54,029 nucleotides of DNA from an uncultured Clostridium sp. (GTDB taxonomy: Bacteria; Bacillota; Clostridia; TANB77; CAG-508): positions 1 through 54,029 of the forward strand of contig CANOSM010000010.1 of assembly GCA_947569365.1 (NCBI GenBank). The letters run 5' to 3'. The notes under the pieces were generated by a model. It had not been told where the DNA came from. It did not search any database and saw only the letters and a program-made list of their open reading frames with translations. How positions within the stretch are numbered: position 1 is the first letter of the stretch; each line of letters starts with the position of its first letter. The position numbers and the translations under genes are program-made. This document shows positions 44,280 to 53,793 of this stretch, piece after piece.

Positions 44280-46115
44280 ATGAAGAAAAATAAAAGTATA
44301 GTTTTTAGAATAATTATATCTCTTATAATATTATCTTTAGGAATGTTTTTAAATAATGATATAGTTCTTCTTATAGGATATATAATAATTGGATATGATG
44401 TATTATTTAAAGCAATAAGAAACATTTTTAAGGGGAATTTCTTAGATGAAAATTTTTTAATGGCTATTGCGACTATAGGAGCTATAATAATTAAGGAAAT
44501 GCCAGAAGCTATGGTTGTTATGCTATTTTACCAAATAGGTGAATTTTTTCAAGATATGGCTGTAGAAAAGTCTAGAAAGTCTATAAGTGACTTAATGGAA
44601 ATTAGACCAGAATATGCGAATCTAATATTAGATGGTGAAGTAGAAAAGAAAGTATCTCCAGAAGAAATAAATATAGGTGATATTATACTAGTAAAACCAG
44701 GAGAGAAAATTCCACTAGATGGAATTGTTATGGAAGGGACGTCTTTAATTGATACAAAAGCAATTACAGGAGAATCAACTCCTAGAACTGCAAAAACGAG
44801 TAGTGAAGTAATAAGTGGATGTGTTAATTTAAATAGTTTGTTGAAAATAAAAGTAACAAAAATATTTAAAGAATCAGCAGTTAGTAAAATTCTAGAATTA
44901 GTAGAAAATGCATCTAATAAAAAATCAAAACAAGAAAAATTTATAACGAAGTTTTCAAGAGTATATACTCCGATAGTAGTACTCTCAGCAGTATTAATAA
45001 CACTTTTACCATCTATAATATTTGGATTTAGTACTTTTTCTAAATGGTTTTCTAGATCACTTATATTTTTAGTTGTATCATGCCCATGTGCTTTAGTAAT
45101 ATCAGTACCACTAGGTTTTTTTGCAGGAATTGGTGGAGCTTCTAAAAAAGGTATACTTATAAAGGGAAGTTCATATATAGAAACACTATCAAAGGTAAAA
45201 AAGCTTGTATTTGATAAAACTGGAACACTAACAGAAGGGAGTTTCGATGTACAAAAAATACTAGTAGAAAACATCGAAGAGCAAGAATTATTAAAATATG
45301 CGGCATATGCTGAAAACTATTCTAATCATCCAATAGGAACTTCAATAAAAAAATCTTATGGAAAAGAGATAGATGAAGGAAAAATAGGCTCAGTCGAGGA
45401 AATTTCTGGAAAGGGAATAAGAGCTACAGTATTTGGAAAAGAAATTTTAATAGGAAATGATAAATTATTAAAAGATAAAAAAATAGAATTTAAAGCAGTA
45501 AAAGAGATTGGATCACTTGTATATGTCGCAATAAACAATACTTATATGGGGTGCATAGTCATTTCCGATAAAATAAAAAAAGATGCAAAAAATACGATTA
45601 ATAGCTTAGAAAAAAAATATAACATAGAAACTGTCATATTAACAGGAGATTCAGAAAAAAGTGCAAAACAAATAGCAGATAATATAGGAGTAAGTAAATG
45701 TTTCTCAGAATTATTACCAACAGATAAAGTAGAATTATTTGAAAAAATGGTATCAAAAAAAGAAAAAGATACAAATATTGCATTTGTTGGTGATGGTATA
45801 AATGATAGTCCAGTATTAGCAAGATCAGATGTAGGAATTGCAATGGGAGATATTGGTTCTGATGCTGCAATAGAAGCTGCAGATGTAGTAATTATGAATG
45901 GTGAAGTTAAAAATGTTTTAGATGCTATTATAATTTCAAAAAATACAATTAAAATTGTAAAACAAAATATTATTTTTGCAATTACTGTTAAAGTATTAAT
46001 ATTATTATTAAGTGCATTAGGATTTGGAAATATGTGGCTTGCAGTATTTGCTGATGTTGGTGTTTCTGTAATATGTATATTAAATTCAATGAGAAATCTA
46101 AAAATTAAAAACTAA
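44280..46115 (+). CDS. Heavy-metal P1B-type ATPase (CadA/ZntA group)
   Basis: 611 residues with eight predicted membrane segments. Motifs are SCPCALVISVP (the CPC ion site), DKTGTLTEG (phosphorylated Asp), the SNHPIG HP motif, and GDGINDSPVLARSDVGIAMG. The N terminus goes straight into the membrane part, since the HMA domain is encoded separately. The CPC and regulator types suggest Cd/Zn/Pb export. Last gene of the operon. Confidence 0.93.
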   Translation: MKKNKSIVFRIIISLIILSLGMFLNNDIVLLIGYIIIGYDVLFKAIRNIFKGNFLDENFLMAIATIGAIIIKEMPEAMVVMLFYQIGEFFQDMAVEKSRKSISDLMEIRPEYANLILDGEVEKKVSPEEINIGDIILVKPGEKIPLDGIVMEGTSLIDTKAITGESTPRTAKTSSEVISGCVNLNSLLKIKVTKIFKESAVSKILELVENASNKKSKQEKFITKFSRVYTPIVVLSAVLITLLPSIIFGFSTFSKWFSRSLIFLVVSCPCALVISVPLGFFAGIGGASKKGILIKGSSYIETLSKVKKLVFDKTGTLTEGSFDVQKILVENIEEQELLKYAAYAENYSNHPIGTSIKKSYGKEIDEGKIGSVEEISGKGIRATVFGKEILIGNDKLLKDKKIEFKAVKEIGSLVYVAINNTYMGCIVISDKIKKDAKNTINSLEKKYNIETVILTGDSEKSAKQIADNIGVSKCFSELLPTDKVELFEKMVSKKEKDTNIAFVGDGINDSPVLARSDVGIAMGDIGSDAAIEAADVVIMNGEVKNVLDAIIISKNTIKIVKQNIIFAITVKVLILLLSALGFGNMWLAVFADVGVSVICILNSMRNLKIKN

Positions 46116-46119
46116 GATT

Positions 46120-46162
46120 TAAAAATCCCTTAAGAGTCATATAGGGATTTTTCTTTTTTCAT
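46120..46162 (+). terminator. Terminator of the metal-efflux operon
   Basis: AAAAATCCC / GGGATTTTT stem followed by CTTTTTTC. Confidence 0.8.
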
Positions 46163-46315
46163 AAAATCTATATTATGTAATGAAAAATTTCATATTTTTA
46201 AACAGACCTAAAATAATAAAAAATATTTTACAAAAATATTGTAAATCCTTGTAATATTATAGGATGTATGATATATAATAAGTATAATAAATAATAAAAA
46301 TGAAGTGATGTTTTT

Positions 46316-47224
46316 GTGAAGATTTTACTAGTAATAAATCCTAAGGCTGGAATACACAGTATAACTAAGCATGTAGAGAAAATAGAAAACATTCTAAAAG
46401 AAAATAAAGAAATTAATATAATAACTGAATATACAAAAAAAGATTACAATGCAGAAGATATTATTAAAAATTATAATTTATCAAATATAGATTTAATAGT
46501 ACTTTGTGGTGGAGATGGTACACTAAATGAAGGAATCAATGGATTAATGTCAAATGAGAAAAGCGTACCAGTGAGCTTTATACCTAGGGGTACAATTAAT
46601 GATTTTGCTAGAACTATAAAGATGCCTGTTAATAAATTTAAATTGTCAAAGAGTATAAAAACTAAAAATGGATTAGAAATAAAGAAATTAGATATAGGAA
46701 AAATAAATGATAGATATTTTTGTTATGTAGCTGGATTTGGAAATTTTATAGATGTAGGATATGTAACATCTCAAAGATTAAAAAATATAATTGGAAGATT
46801 TGCATATTATATTACTGTTTTTAAAGAGCTTTTAAAAATAAGGTCATACAAAGTTACAGTTAAGACCAAAGAACTGGAATTTGTAGATGATATTTTATTT
46901 GGTGTTGTAAGTAATTCAGTATCTATTGCTGGTCTTAGATGGTACAAGCGTAACAATATTGATTTGCAAGATGGAACTTTAGATATGTTACTAATAAAAA
47001 AACCAAAAAATTTATTTGGTTATATAAATATAATTAAAGGCTTTTTAAAAAAAGATTATACAGTAGAAAATAATTATTATTACAAAAAGGTAGATAATGT
47101 AGAGATCATATCAGAAGAGCCTCTAAATTGGACTATTGATGGTGAATTTTGTGGTAATCTTAAAAATATTAAAATAACAAACTTAAGCAAAAGAGTTAGT
47201 TTTGCTATACCAAAAGACAAATAA
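46316..47224 (+). CDS. Diacylglycerol kinase-like lipid kinase (YegS/BmrU)
   Basis: 302 residues from GTG 46316. Motifs are LLVINPKAG at the start, LCGGDGTLNEGINGL near 62-76, FIPRGTINDFARTI near 87-100, and LDIGKINDRYFCYVAGFG. The DAGK catalytic domain is complete. It phosphorylates diacylglycerol or a related lipid. Cytoplasmic, membrane-associated. No close operon partner. Confidence 0.9.
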   Translation: MKILLVINPKAGIHSITKHVEKIENILKENKEINIITEYTKKDYNAEDIIKNYNLSNIDLIVLCGGDGTLNEGINGLMSNEKSVPVSFIPRGTINDFARTIKMPVNKFKLSKSIKTKNGLEIKKLDIGKINDRYFCYVAGFGNFIDVGYVTSQRLKNIIGRFAYYITVFKELLKIRSYKVTVKTKELEFVDDILFGVVSNSVSIAGLRWYKRNNIDLQDGTLDMLLIKKPKNLFGYINIIKGFLKKDYTVENNYYYKKVDNVEIISEEPLNWTIDGEFCGNLKNIKITNLSKRVSFAIPKDK

Positions 47225-47343
47225 GGTATATTGTACAGAAGAAAAAGAATATAAAAATTATATCAAAGTCCATATTTAATATTATATATTATGAGATGTA
47301 TAGTAATTTTTATAGCTTTTTCTTTTTATATGGAGGAACATGA

Positions 47344-49626
47344 ATGGAAAAAAATAATCTAAAAGATATAAAAGAATATAATATAGATAAAAATAGTACT
47401 GTAGCTAAAAGAATTATGAGAAAGACAGGAAATAATATTGCTATAGTAAGTATTGAGGAAAATGATAAAGATAAAACTAATTCTCAAGAGTTAAAAATGG
47501 TAGATAAGAAAATTATGAGAAATCAAACAATTAGAGAGAATACTTTACCAAAAACTCAAACCAAAATGAAAAAAGTAGATGTAGAGCAAGAAGTAATAAA
47601 ACAATACGAAATGAAGGAAGAGGAAACAAAAAAACAAGAAGAACCTAAAACTGATAAAAATATGAAAAAAGAAATTCAAGAAGAAAAAAAAGATAATAAT
47701 ACTGAAATTAAGGAAGAAACACAAATTAGTCTAATGAAGGAAAAAGATATTAATAAGACTAAAGAAGAAAATGAAGAGAAAAATTATAATAATGATAAAA
47801 ATGATGACAAATTAGAAAAAACAATTGAGTGTACAGCTCTTAAAGAAATAAAACAGAAAAGTTTTTTTGTTTTAGTATTGAAATTTGTGATAGTATTTTT
47901 TACTAATATATTTAAAGCTACTTTTGATAGATTAAAGATATTGTGTAGAATTATTAAAGATTTCTTTGAAGATAGGGCAGAGGATATAGATAGAAAGATA
48001 AAAGAAATAAAAGATGAAGCAATAATTAAAGAAAAAAAGAGAAAACTAGAGTATGAAAAATACAATACAAAGAGAATATATAAAGATTTAGAAAAAGCAG
48101 AATTATATAAAGAAAGAGCAAATAATAGAATAAATACAGAGAAGTATTTTGAAGATAAAATTGAAGAAGAAAAAATAAATAATAAGGTTATAATATCTAA
48201 AAATGAAGTAATACATAAAGAAGAGAAAAAGAATAAAGAAATAAATAAAACAGCTAATCTATATTCTAGTAGTAAAAAAAATAGAATTGAAAAGAAAAGG
48301 TTGGAAATCTTAGAATTAAAAAAAAGAAAAAAAGCTGAAAAAGAAAAACAAAAAGATAAAGAAATACATAATTTATTTTTAGATAATAAATCAGAACAAG
48401 AATTTAATAATGCTGAAATTAATATAGAAGAATTGTCAAATGAATTTGAAGACGAAGACTTATTTAAAAATAATAAAGACGTTATTTATAATATGGATGA
48501 AGATATATTTAATGAATTTGGAAGTGAAGATGAGTTTAATGAAGAGAATGATTTAGAAATAAATAATATAATAGATAGTGTAGATAAAGAAGAAATAAAA
48601 ATTCCTAATTCGTTGCCAAAAGATGAAGTTAAAGTAAAAGAAACATATAAAGCTTTTGAAAAAAAGGATAATGTAAGAGAAATAAATGAAGTATTAAAGG
48701 ATCAGTTACTAGATGTTATAGATCCTACAGAAACTGAAACTATAAAAAATATGGAAATAAAAAATAAAAAAGAACATAAAAAAATTGAGAAGAAAGAAGA
48801 AAATTTAGTAATAGGAAATCAAAAGAATATAAATGATGATGATAATAGTAATATTAAACTTTCAACAGTAAACAGTATAGATAAAGATATAATAACTAAT
48901 AATCAAAATAATATTAATGATACAAAAGATATAGAAAATCAAAAAACAAATATAAATAAAAACACAAATAATATAAAAGAATATGAAAATTCTAATACTA
49001 ATAAAAGTATGAATATAGATACAGATACAAAAATTATTGGGGAGATTAATACTAATAATACTAATAAAATGTTTAAGATAAATAATAAGAAGAAAAATAA
49101 AAGTGATTTTGATAGTGAACTTTATACAAATAAGTTTATGAGAAATATTATAGACTTTGATACAGATAATAATATACCAAATAGATATATACCAAGACAA
49201 CAACAAGAAAAAATGGATAAAAATATAGTTGTAGAAAGTATGAATGATAAACAGGAGATAAATACATATAGCGATATTAATAACTTAAAAGATAGTATAA
49301 AATATAATGTGTCTACTAATCAAAATAATATTATTAACAATGAGAAAATGGAATCTAATAATATAGATGAGTTTGAAATTACTTATAATAATAAAAAAGA
49401 TATTTTGGTAGAAAATATAGAAAAATCAAGTAAAAAAGAAGTAGTTACAAATGATAAAGAAGATGTAAATACTTTAAGAGCGAGAATAAAAGATGTAGCT
49501 TCATCAATAAATTTAAGTTTATCTGCATTGCCAGAAACAATTAAAAAGAAAAGAGAAAGTAAAAATAGAATTAAGAAAAATCAAATATTTTCTACATCTT
49601 TTAATAAAAAAGGCAAAAGAAAATAG
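47344..49626 (+). CDS. Large Lys/Glu/Asn-rich low-complexity protein with one hydrophobic segment
   Basis: 760 residues with GGAGG before ATG 47344. Almost wholly charged or Asn-rich; the last third is dominated by Asn and Ile. One hydrophobic stretch (SFFVLVLKFVIVFFTNIF) near residue 175 could be a single membrane anchor, followed by a coiled coil (about 200-350). Acidic and repetitive parts suggest an extended, largely disordered protein. No family recognised. The next gene follows by 19 bases, so the two are probably co-transcribed. Confidence 0.7.
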   Translation: MEKNNLKDIKEYNIDKNSTVAKRIMRKTGNNIAIVSIEENDKDKTNSQELKMVDKKIMRNQTIRENTLPKTQTKMKKVDVEQEVIKQYEMKEEETKKQEEPKTDKNMKKEIQEEKKDNNTEIKEETQISLMKEKDINKTKEENEEKNYNNDKNDDKLEKTIECTALKEIKQKSFFVLVLKFVIVFFTNIFKATFDRLKILCRIIKDFFEDRAEDIDRKIKEIKDEAIIKEKKRKLEYEKYNTKRIYKDLEKAELYKERANNRINTEKYFEDKIEEEKINNKVIISKNEVIHKEEKKNKEINKTANLYSSSKKNRIEKKRLEILELKKRKKAEKEKQKDKEIHNLFLDNKSEQEFNNAEINIEELSNEFEDEDLFKNNKDVIYNMDEDIFNEFGSEDEFNEENDLEINNIIDSVDKEEIKIPNSLPKDEVKVKETYKAFEKKDNVREINEVLKDQLLDVIDPTETETIKNMEIKNKKEHKKIEKKEENLVIGNQKNINDDDNSNIKLSTVNSIDKDIITNNQNNINDTKDIENQKTNINKNTNNIKEYENSNTNKSMNIDTDTKIIGEINTNNTNKMFKINNKKKNKSDFDSELYTNKFMRNIIDFDTDNNIPNRYIPRQQQEKMDKNIVVESMNDKQEINTYSDINNLKDSIKYNVSTNQNNIINNEKMESNNIDEFEITYNNKKDILVENIEKSSKKEVVTNDKEDVNTLRARIKDVASSINLSLSALPETIKKKRESKNRIKKNQIFSTSFNKKGKRK

Positions 49627-49645
49627 ATAAAAGGAGATTAGCTAT

Positions 49646-50122
49646 ATGCAAAAAAAAGAAACAAAAATAAAAATGATTGATAATTTTGTTAGGAAATATG
49701 ATCTTGACTTAGTAAATAGGATGCAAACAAATGATATAGCAAAATATAATGCAAATGTAGGATTTTCAATAAAAAAAATTGTAGATGGTGAAAATAATGA
49801 TTATGTTGGTCAAATAATGTTAACTAATAAATTAGATATAACTTCTGAAAGAACTACAGGAACGATATATATAGAAATGGAAGGATTGTTTTCTGGTCCA
49901 AAGTCTTGGAATAAAGATGAATTTGAGAGAAAATTAAAAATCGAAGGTGCTACAATACTAAGTCATTATATGAGAACGTATATTCATGCAGTGACAGCTA
50001 TTTCTAATATGCCAATAATTAATACGCCTATTATTGATTTTGAAGAATTTTTTAATAATGAAGACAAAAAAAAGAATTTTAAATTAATAACTAATGAAAA
50101 TAATAATAATTTAGAAGAATAA
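49646..50122 (+). CDS. SecB-like small chaperone fold protein
   Basis: 158 residues with AAAGGAG. It has VGFSIKKIVDGE, GTIYIEMEGLFSG, GATILSHYMRTYIHAVTAISN and PIINTPIIDFEEFF, resembling the SecB order (strand, strand, ATILFPY-like helix, then a Pro-rich end). True SecB is uncommon in Clostridia, but SecB-like proteins are known. A partner role for the long disordered protein encoded just upstream is possible but only inferred. Confidence 0.55.
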   Translation: MQKKETKIKMIDNFVRKYDLDLVNRMQTNDIAKYNANVGFSIKKIVDGENNDYVGQIMLTNKLDITSERTTGTIYIEMEGLFSGPKSWNKDEFERKLKIEGATILSHYMRTYIHAVTAISNMPIINTPIIDFEEFFNNEDKKKNFKLITNENNNNLEE

Positions 50123-50124
50123 TA

Positions 50125-50151
50125 AAAAAAGCCATAGCTGGCTTTTTTTAA
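50125..50151 (+). terminator. Terminator after the SecB-like gene
   Basis: AAAAAGCCA / TGGCTTTTT stem followed by TT; it lies between convergent genes and may serve both. Confidence 0.85.
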
Positions 50152-50174
50152 TGTGATAATCTAAAATATATTTT

Positions 50175-50921
50175 TTAAAACATACTGTTCATATTATACA
50201 TACCAGGATTTTTATGAACTAAAAATTCTGCAGCTTTAACAGCTCCTTTTGCAAATACACTTCTTGAACTAACATCATGAGTTATTTCAAAATATTCATC
50301 ATTAGAATAGAAGGCAACTGTGTGTTTTCCAACTACATTTCCACCTCTAATTGAATGGATGCCAATCTCTTTTTTATTTCTTTTTTCTCTTTTACTATGT
50401 CTGTCATATTCATATGTCATACAATTATCTAAAGAATTATTTATGCTATCTGCTAAAAGAAGAGCGGTTCCACTTGGAGCATCTATTTTTCTATTATGAT
50501 GAGTCTCTATAATTTCAATGTCTGAATCTTTAAGTAATGGGGCCATTTGAGATACTATTTTAGCCATTAAATTTATTTCATATGACATATTTGCAGATTT
50601 AAAAATTGGAATCACTGTTGAATATTCATTAATTTTATCTAAATCTTTATCAGTAAATCCTGTTGTTGCTATTACAACTGGTATTTTATTTTTACTTGCG
50701 TATTGTAATATTTCAAATGTTGCTTCAGGAATAGAGAAATCAATTATAACATCAGGCTTATCTGTTAAATCTTTTAAATTAGTAAATACTGAAAATTTAT
50801 TATCACCAGTATCTATTTTGTCAAATCCTGCAAATATACTCATTCCTTCAGTATTTTCTACTTGTTTTGCAACTTCTTGTCCCATTCTTCCATTGCAACC
50901 ACTAATTAGTACATGAATCAT
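50175..50921 (-). CDS. dapB: 4-hydroxy-tetrahydrodipicolinate reductase
   Basis: 248 residues. The N-terminal NAD(P)H site is VLISGCNGRMGQEV, the substrate-binding motif is ETHHNRKIDAPSGTA near 137-151. It performs the second committed step of lysine and diaminopimelate synthesis, which also supplies dipicolinate for spores. It follows dapA by 77 bases, with AGGAGG before ATG. Confidence 0.95.
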   Translation of the reverse strand: MIHVLISGCNGRMGQEVAKQVENTEGMSIFAGFDKIDTGDNKFSVFTNLKDLTDKPDVIIDFSIPEATFEILQYASKNKIPVVIATTGFTDKDLDKINEYSTVIPIFKSANMSYEINLMAKIVSQMAPLLKDSDIEIIETHHNRKIDAPSGTALLLADSINNSLDNCMTYEYDRHSKREKRNKKEIGIHSIRGGNVVGKHTVAFYSNDEYFEITHDVSSRSVFAKGAVKAAEFLVHKNPGMYNMNSMF

Positions 50922-50957
50922 ATTATATATTACCTCCTAAAAATTTTTATTATGTAT

Positions 50958-50988
50958 TATGCGAGTATATAACAAGCACACTCGCATA
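50958..50988. terminator. Hairpin between dapA and dapB
   Basis: TATGCGAGT / ACTCGCATA perfect 9-bp stem with a 13-base loop. No U-run follows on either strand, so it may regulate or stabilise the dapA-dapB message rather than end it. Confidence 0.5.
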
Positions 50989-50998
50989 AAAGTAAAGT

Positions 50999-51884
50999 TT
51001 AATTATTATTGTAGTCATCTAAGGCTTTTTTTAGTTTTTCTTTTCCACTATTAGACATTTCTATAAGTGGAAGTCTTGGAATTCCTACATTATATCCTAT
51101 CATATTTAATGCTGCTTTTACAGGGATAGGGTTTACTTCACAAAATAATGCTTTTATAAGAGAGATAGTTTTAATTTGTAAATCCGTAGAAGTCTTTATA
51201 TTTCCATTTAAGAAATTAATTACAATATCATGAGTATCTTTAGGGTAAATATTTGATAAAACAGATATTACTCCAATACCTCCTAAAGATAAAACTGGTA
51301 ATATTTGATCATCATTTCCAGAGTAGATATGTAAATTATCTTTACATAAAGCTTTAATCTCAGCAACTTGTGAAATATTTCCACTAGCTTCTTTTATTGC
51401 TACAATATTTGGAATTTTTGATAATTCTAGACAAGTATTAGGAGTAATATTAACTCCAGTTCTACTTGTGACACTATATACTATAATAGGTAAATTAGTT
51501 TCTTTTGCTATTGCTTTATAATGAGCAATAAGTCCGTTCTTGAGTTGTTTTATTATAGTAAGGTGTAACAATTAAAGCTCCATCTACACCAATTGATTCA
51601 GCCCATTTTGTCATTTCGATTGCAGAACTAGTACAATTGCTACCAGTACCAGCAATGATAGGAACACGTTTATTAGCTATTTTTACTGCAAACTCAATAG
51701 TGTTTTTTCTTTCTTCTTCTGTCATTGTAGATGATTCACCAGTAGTTCCACATACAATAATTGCATCAATACCATTATTAATTTGAAATTCAATTAATTT
51801 TTCAAATTCTTTAAAATTAACTCCATTATCATCAAAAGGAGTAATGATAGCTGTTCCACAGCCTTTAAATAATATTTTTTTCAT
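50999..51884 (-). CDS. dapA: 4-hydroxy-tetrahydrodipicolinate synthase with a +1 frameshift at CGG
   Basis: From ATG 51884 (GGAGG upstream) the frame holds 116 codons, then CGG at 51536-51534, and stops five codons later. Skipping the C joins TTQE to GLIAHYKAIA and gives 294 residues, the standard DapA length. All catalytic parts are then present: CGTTGE near 45, the Tyr in IVYSVTSRTG, and the Schiff-base lysine in VAIKEASGN. It condenses pyruvate and aspartate semialdehyde. The enzyme should be needed for cell wall and spore dipicolinate, which argues against simple loss. Confidence 0.92.
51534..51536 (-). other. Putative +1 recoding site, CGG no. 5 (dapA)
   Basis: GAA CGG ACT on the minus strand; skipping C gives GGA CTT ATT and restores QEGLIAHY. 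Confidence 0.75.
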
Positions 51885-52181
51885 AATAAGTCCTCCATAT
51901 AGAATTTTGGTAGGATGTGATAAGAATTATATTAATAAATCTTATACGTTTATATTATATTCTAAAATTAATTGAAAATAAATATAAAAATGGAAAAATA
52001 TTAGATAAAATAAAGTAAAATTTTATATAACATAAAAAATTTTTACTTGGAGATATTATTAATAAATGGTTATGTAAAAAAAAGTCGAAAAAATTCTTTT
52101 TTTCTTACTTTTTATTGTAAATTTCATTATATTTATGATATGATAAGTTAAAATAAATTATACAGTAATTATGGAGAAAAA

Positions 52182-52658
52182 ATGAAAAATCAAAATTATA
52201 TTAGTTGGGATGAATATTTTATGGGAATTGCTCTTTTATCAGCAAAAAGGAGTAAAGACCCAAATACTCAAGTTGGAGCTTGTATTGTAAGTAAGGATAA
52301 TAGGATATTATCAATTGGATATAATGGTGCTCCAAGAGGACTGCATGATGATATTATGAAATGGGAAAGAGAGGGAGACTTTTTAAATACAAAATATGCA
52401 TATGTTTGCCATGGAGAATTAAATGCGATATTAAATTATAGGGGAGACTTGAGTGGTAGTAAGATATATGTAGGTTTATTTCCATGCAATGAGTGTGCAA
52501 AAGCAATTATACAATCAGGAATTAAAGAAGTAATTTATAAAGAAGACAAGTATGCAGATACAGATGAATGCAAAGCATCAAAAATGATGCTTGATACATG
52601 TAATGTAAAGTATACGTTATATAATCCTAGTAATAGAGAGATTAATATTAAATTATAA
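52182..52658 (+). CDS. Deoxycytidylate (dCMP) deaminase (ComEB-like)
   Basis: 158 residues. Zinc-site motifs are CHGELNAI (His and the proton-shuttling Glu) and PCNECAKAI. GACIVSKDNRILSIGYNGAPRG matches the dCMP deaminase family. It converts dCMP to dUMP for dTTP synthesis. It is read from a GGAG site and precedes the deacetylase gene by 17 bases. Confidence 0.93.
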   Translation: MKNQNYISWDEYFMGIALLSAKRSKDPNTQVGACIVSKDNRILSIGYNGAPRGLHDDIMKWEREGDFLNTKYAYVCHGELNAILNYRGDLSGSKIYVGLFPCNECAKAIIQSGIKEVIYKEDKYADTDECKASKMMLDTCNVKYTLYNPSNREINIKL

Positions 52659-52675
52659 AAATAAGGAGAAGAATT

Positions 52676-53729
52676 ATGAACTTTAAGCAAAATAAAAATA
52701 TGTATAATTATAATAATCCTAATATGAATCATAGACCTCGGAAAAATGATGTTCTTTTATATTTTTGTAATTATTTTAAGTATTACAATAATTGTTGCAA
52801 CAATACTTATAACATATAGATATTTTTATGGTACAGATGATACAGATGAATATGCAGAATCTGATTATAATTCAGGAAGAAGTGAACTTATAGAAAATGC
52901 AAATAAAAAGGAAACAGACGAAATTGTACAAAAAAATGTAGTACCTATTAATACAATAACAAGTCAGGTGCAAAATATGGTAGTGCCTGAACCTGAAAAT
53001 AAACCTCAAGAAAAAGATTATTTATTTCCAGAACATAATATACAAGAGAGTATGATATCATTACTTCCAAAATATAATGAAACAACACAAGAAAAAGTAA
53101 GAAATGCACAAACTGCTGATGAAAAAGCAATTTATTTAACTTTTGATGATGGACCTAGTTCAAATATTACACCAGAGATTTTAAATATACTTAAAAAGTA
53201 TAATATAAAAGCAACATTTTTTGTATTGGGAAAGAATGTTGATTTATATCCAGAAATAACAAAAAGAGCATATAAAGAGGGACATTATATAGCAAATCAT
53301 GGATATACTCATTCATATTCTAGTATATATGCTAATGCAAGAAATGTACTTAAGGAATATGAAAGAACAGAACAGTCTATACAAAAAGCTATAGGACTAA
53401 GCTCATATAATTCTCATTTATTTAGATTTCCAGGAGGTTCATCAGGTGGTGTATATAATGATGTAAAAAAAGTTGCAAGAAAAATACTTGAACAGCATAA
53501 TATAGCACATACAAATTGGAACTGTCTAACAGGAGATGCAGCAGGATCTAACTCAGTGGATTCACAATTAAAAAGCTTATATTCTACAGCAAAAGGATAC
53601 AATAGTTTAGTTGTACTTATGCATGATGCAGCAGCAAAGAAGACAACAGCAGAAGCTCTTCCAAAGATAATAGAACATTATAAAAGTCTAGGATATACAT
53701 TTAAGACTTATTATGATATTATGAAATAA
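52676..53729 (+). CDS. Polysaccharide deacetylase with a +1 frameshift at CGG near its start
   Basis: The AAGGAG site lies before ATG 52676, not before the in-frame ATGs of the main frame (52746/52749). From 52676 the frame runs 21 codons to CGG 52739-52741; skipping the C continues into 329 codons, giving 350 residues. The N-terminal polar part (NYNNPNMNHRP) would be the cytoplasmic head before the membrane helix MFFYIFVIILSITIIVATI. The NodB domain from about residue 155 has LTFDDGPSSN, ATFFVLGKN, ANHGYTHSY and FRFPGGS. It removes acetyl groups from peptidoglycan or related sugars at the cell surface. Confidence 0.85.
52739..52741 (+). other. Putative +1 recoding site, CGG no. 6 (polysaccharide deacetylase)
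   Basis: CCT CGG AAA in the zero frame; skipping C gives GGA AAA ATG and enters the deacetylase frame. Confidence 0.7.
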
Positions 53730-53750
53730 AATATTTTTATTCAAAAGTAG

Positions 53751-53780
53751 TTGACAATATAAAATATAATATGGTAATAT
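53751..53780 (+). promoter_or_regulatory. Promoter of tRNA-Leu
   Basis: TTGACA (53751-53756) and TAATAT (53775-53780), 18 bases apart, with a TGG just before the -10 box. Confidence 0.65.
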
Positions 53781-53793
53781 AAATAATGTCAAT

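Noticed and set aside
44549..45274. Long antisense open frame over the metal ATPase gene
   Set aside because: Antisense frames stay open by chance here because of codon bias; the plus-strand ATPase has all motifs and a ribosome site.
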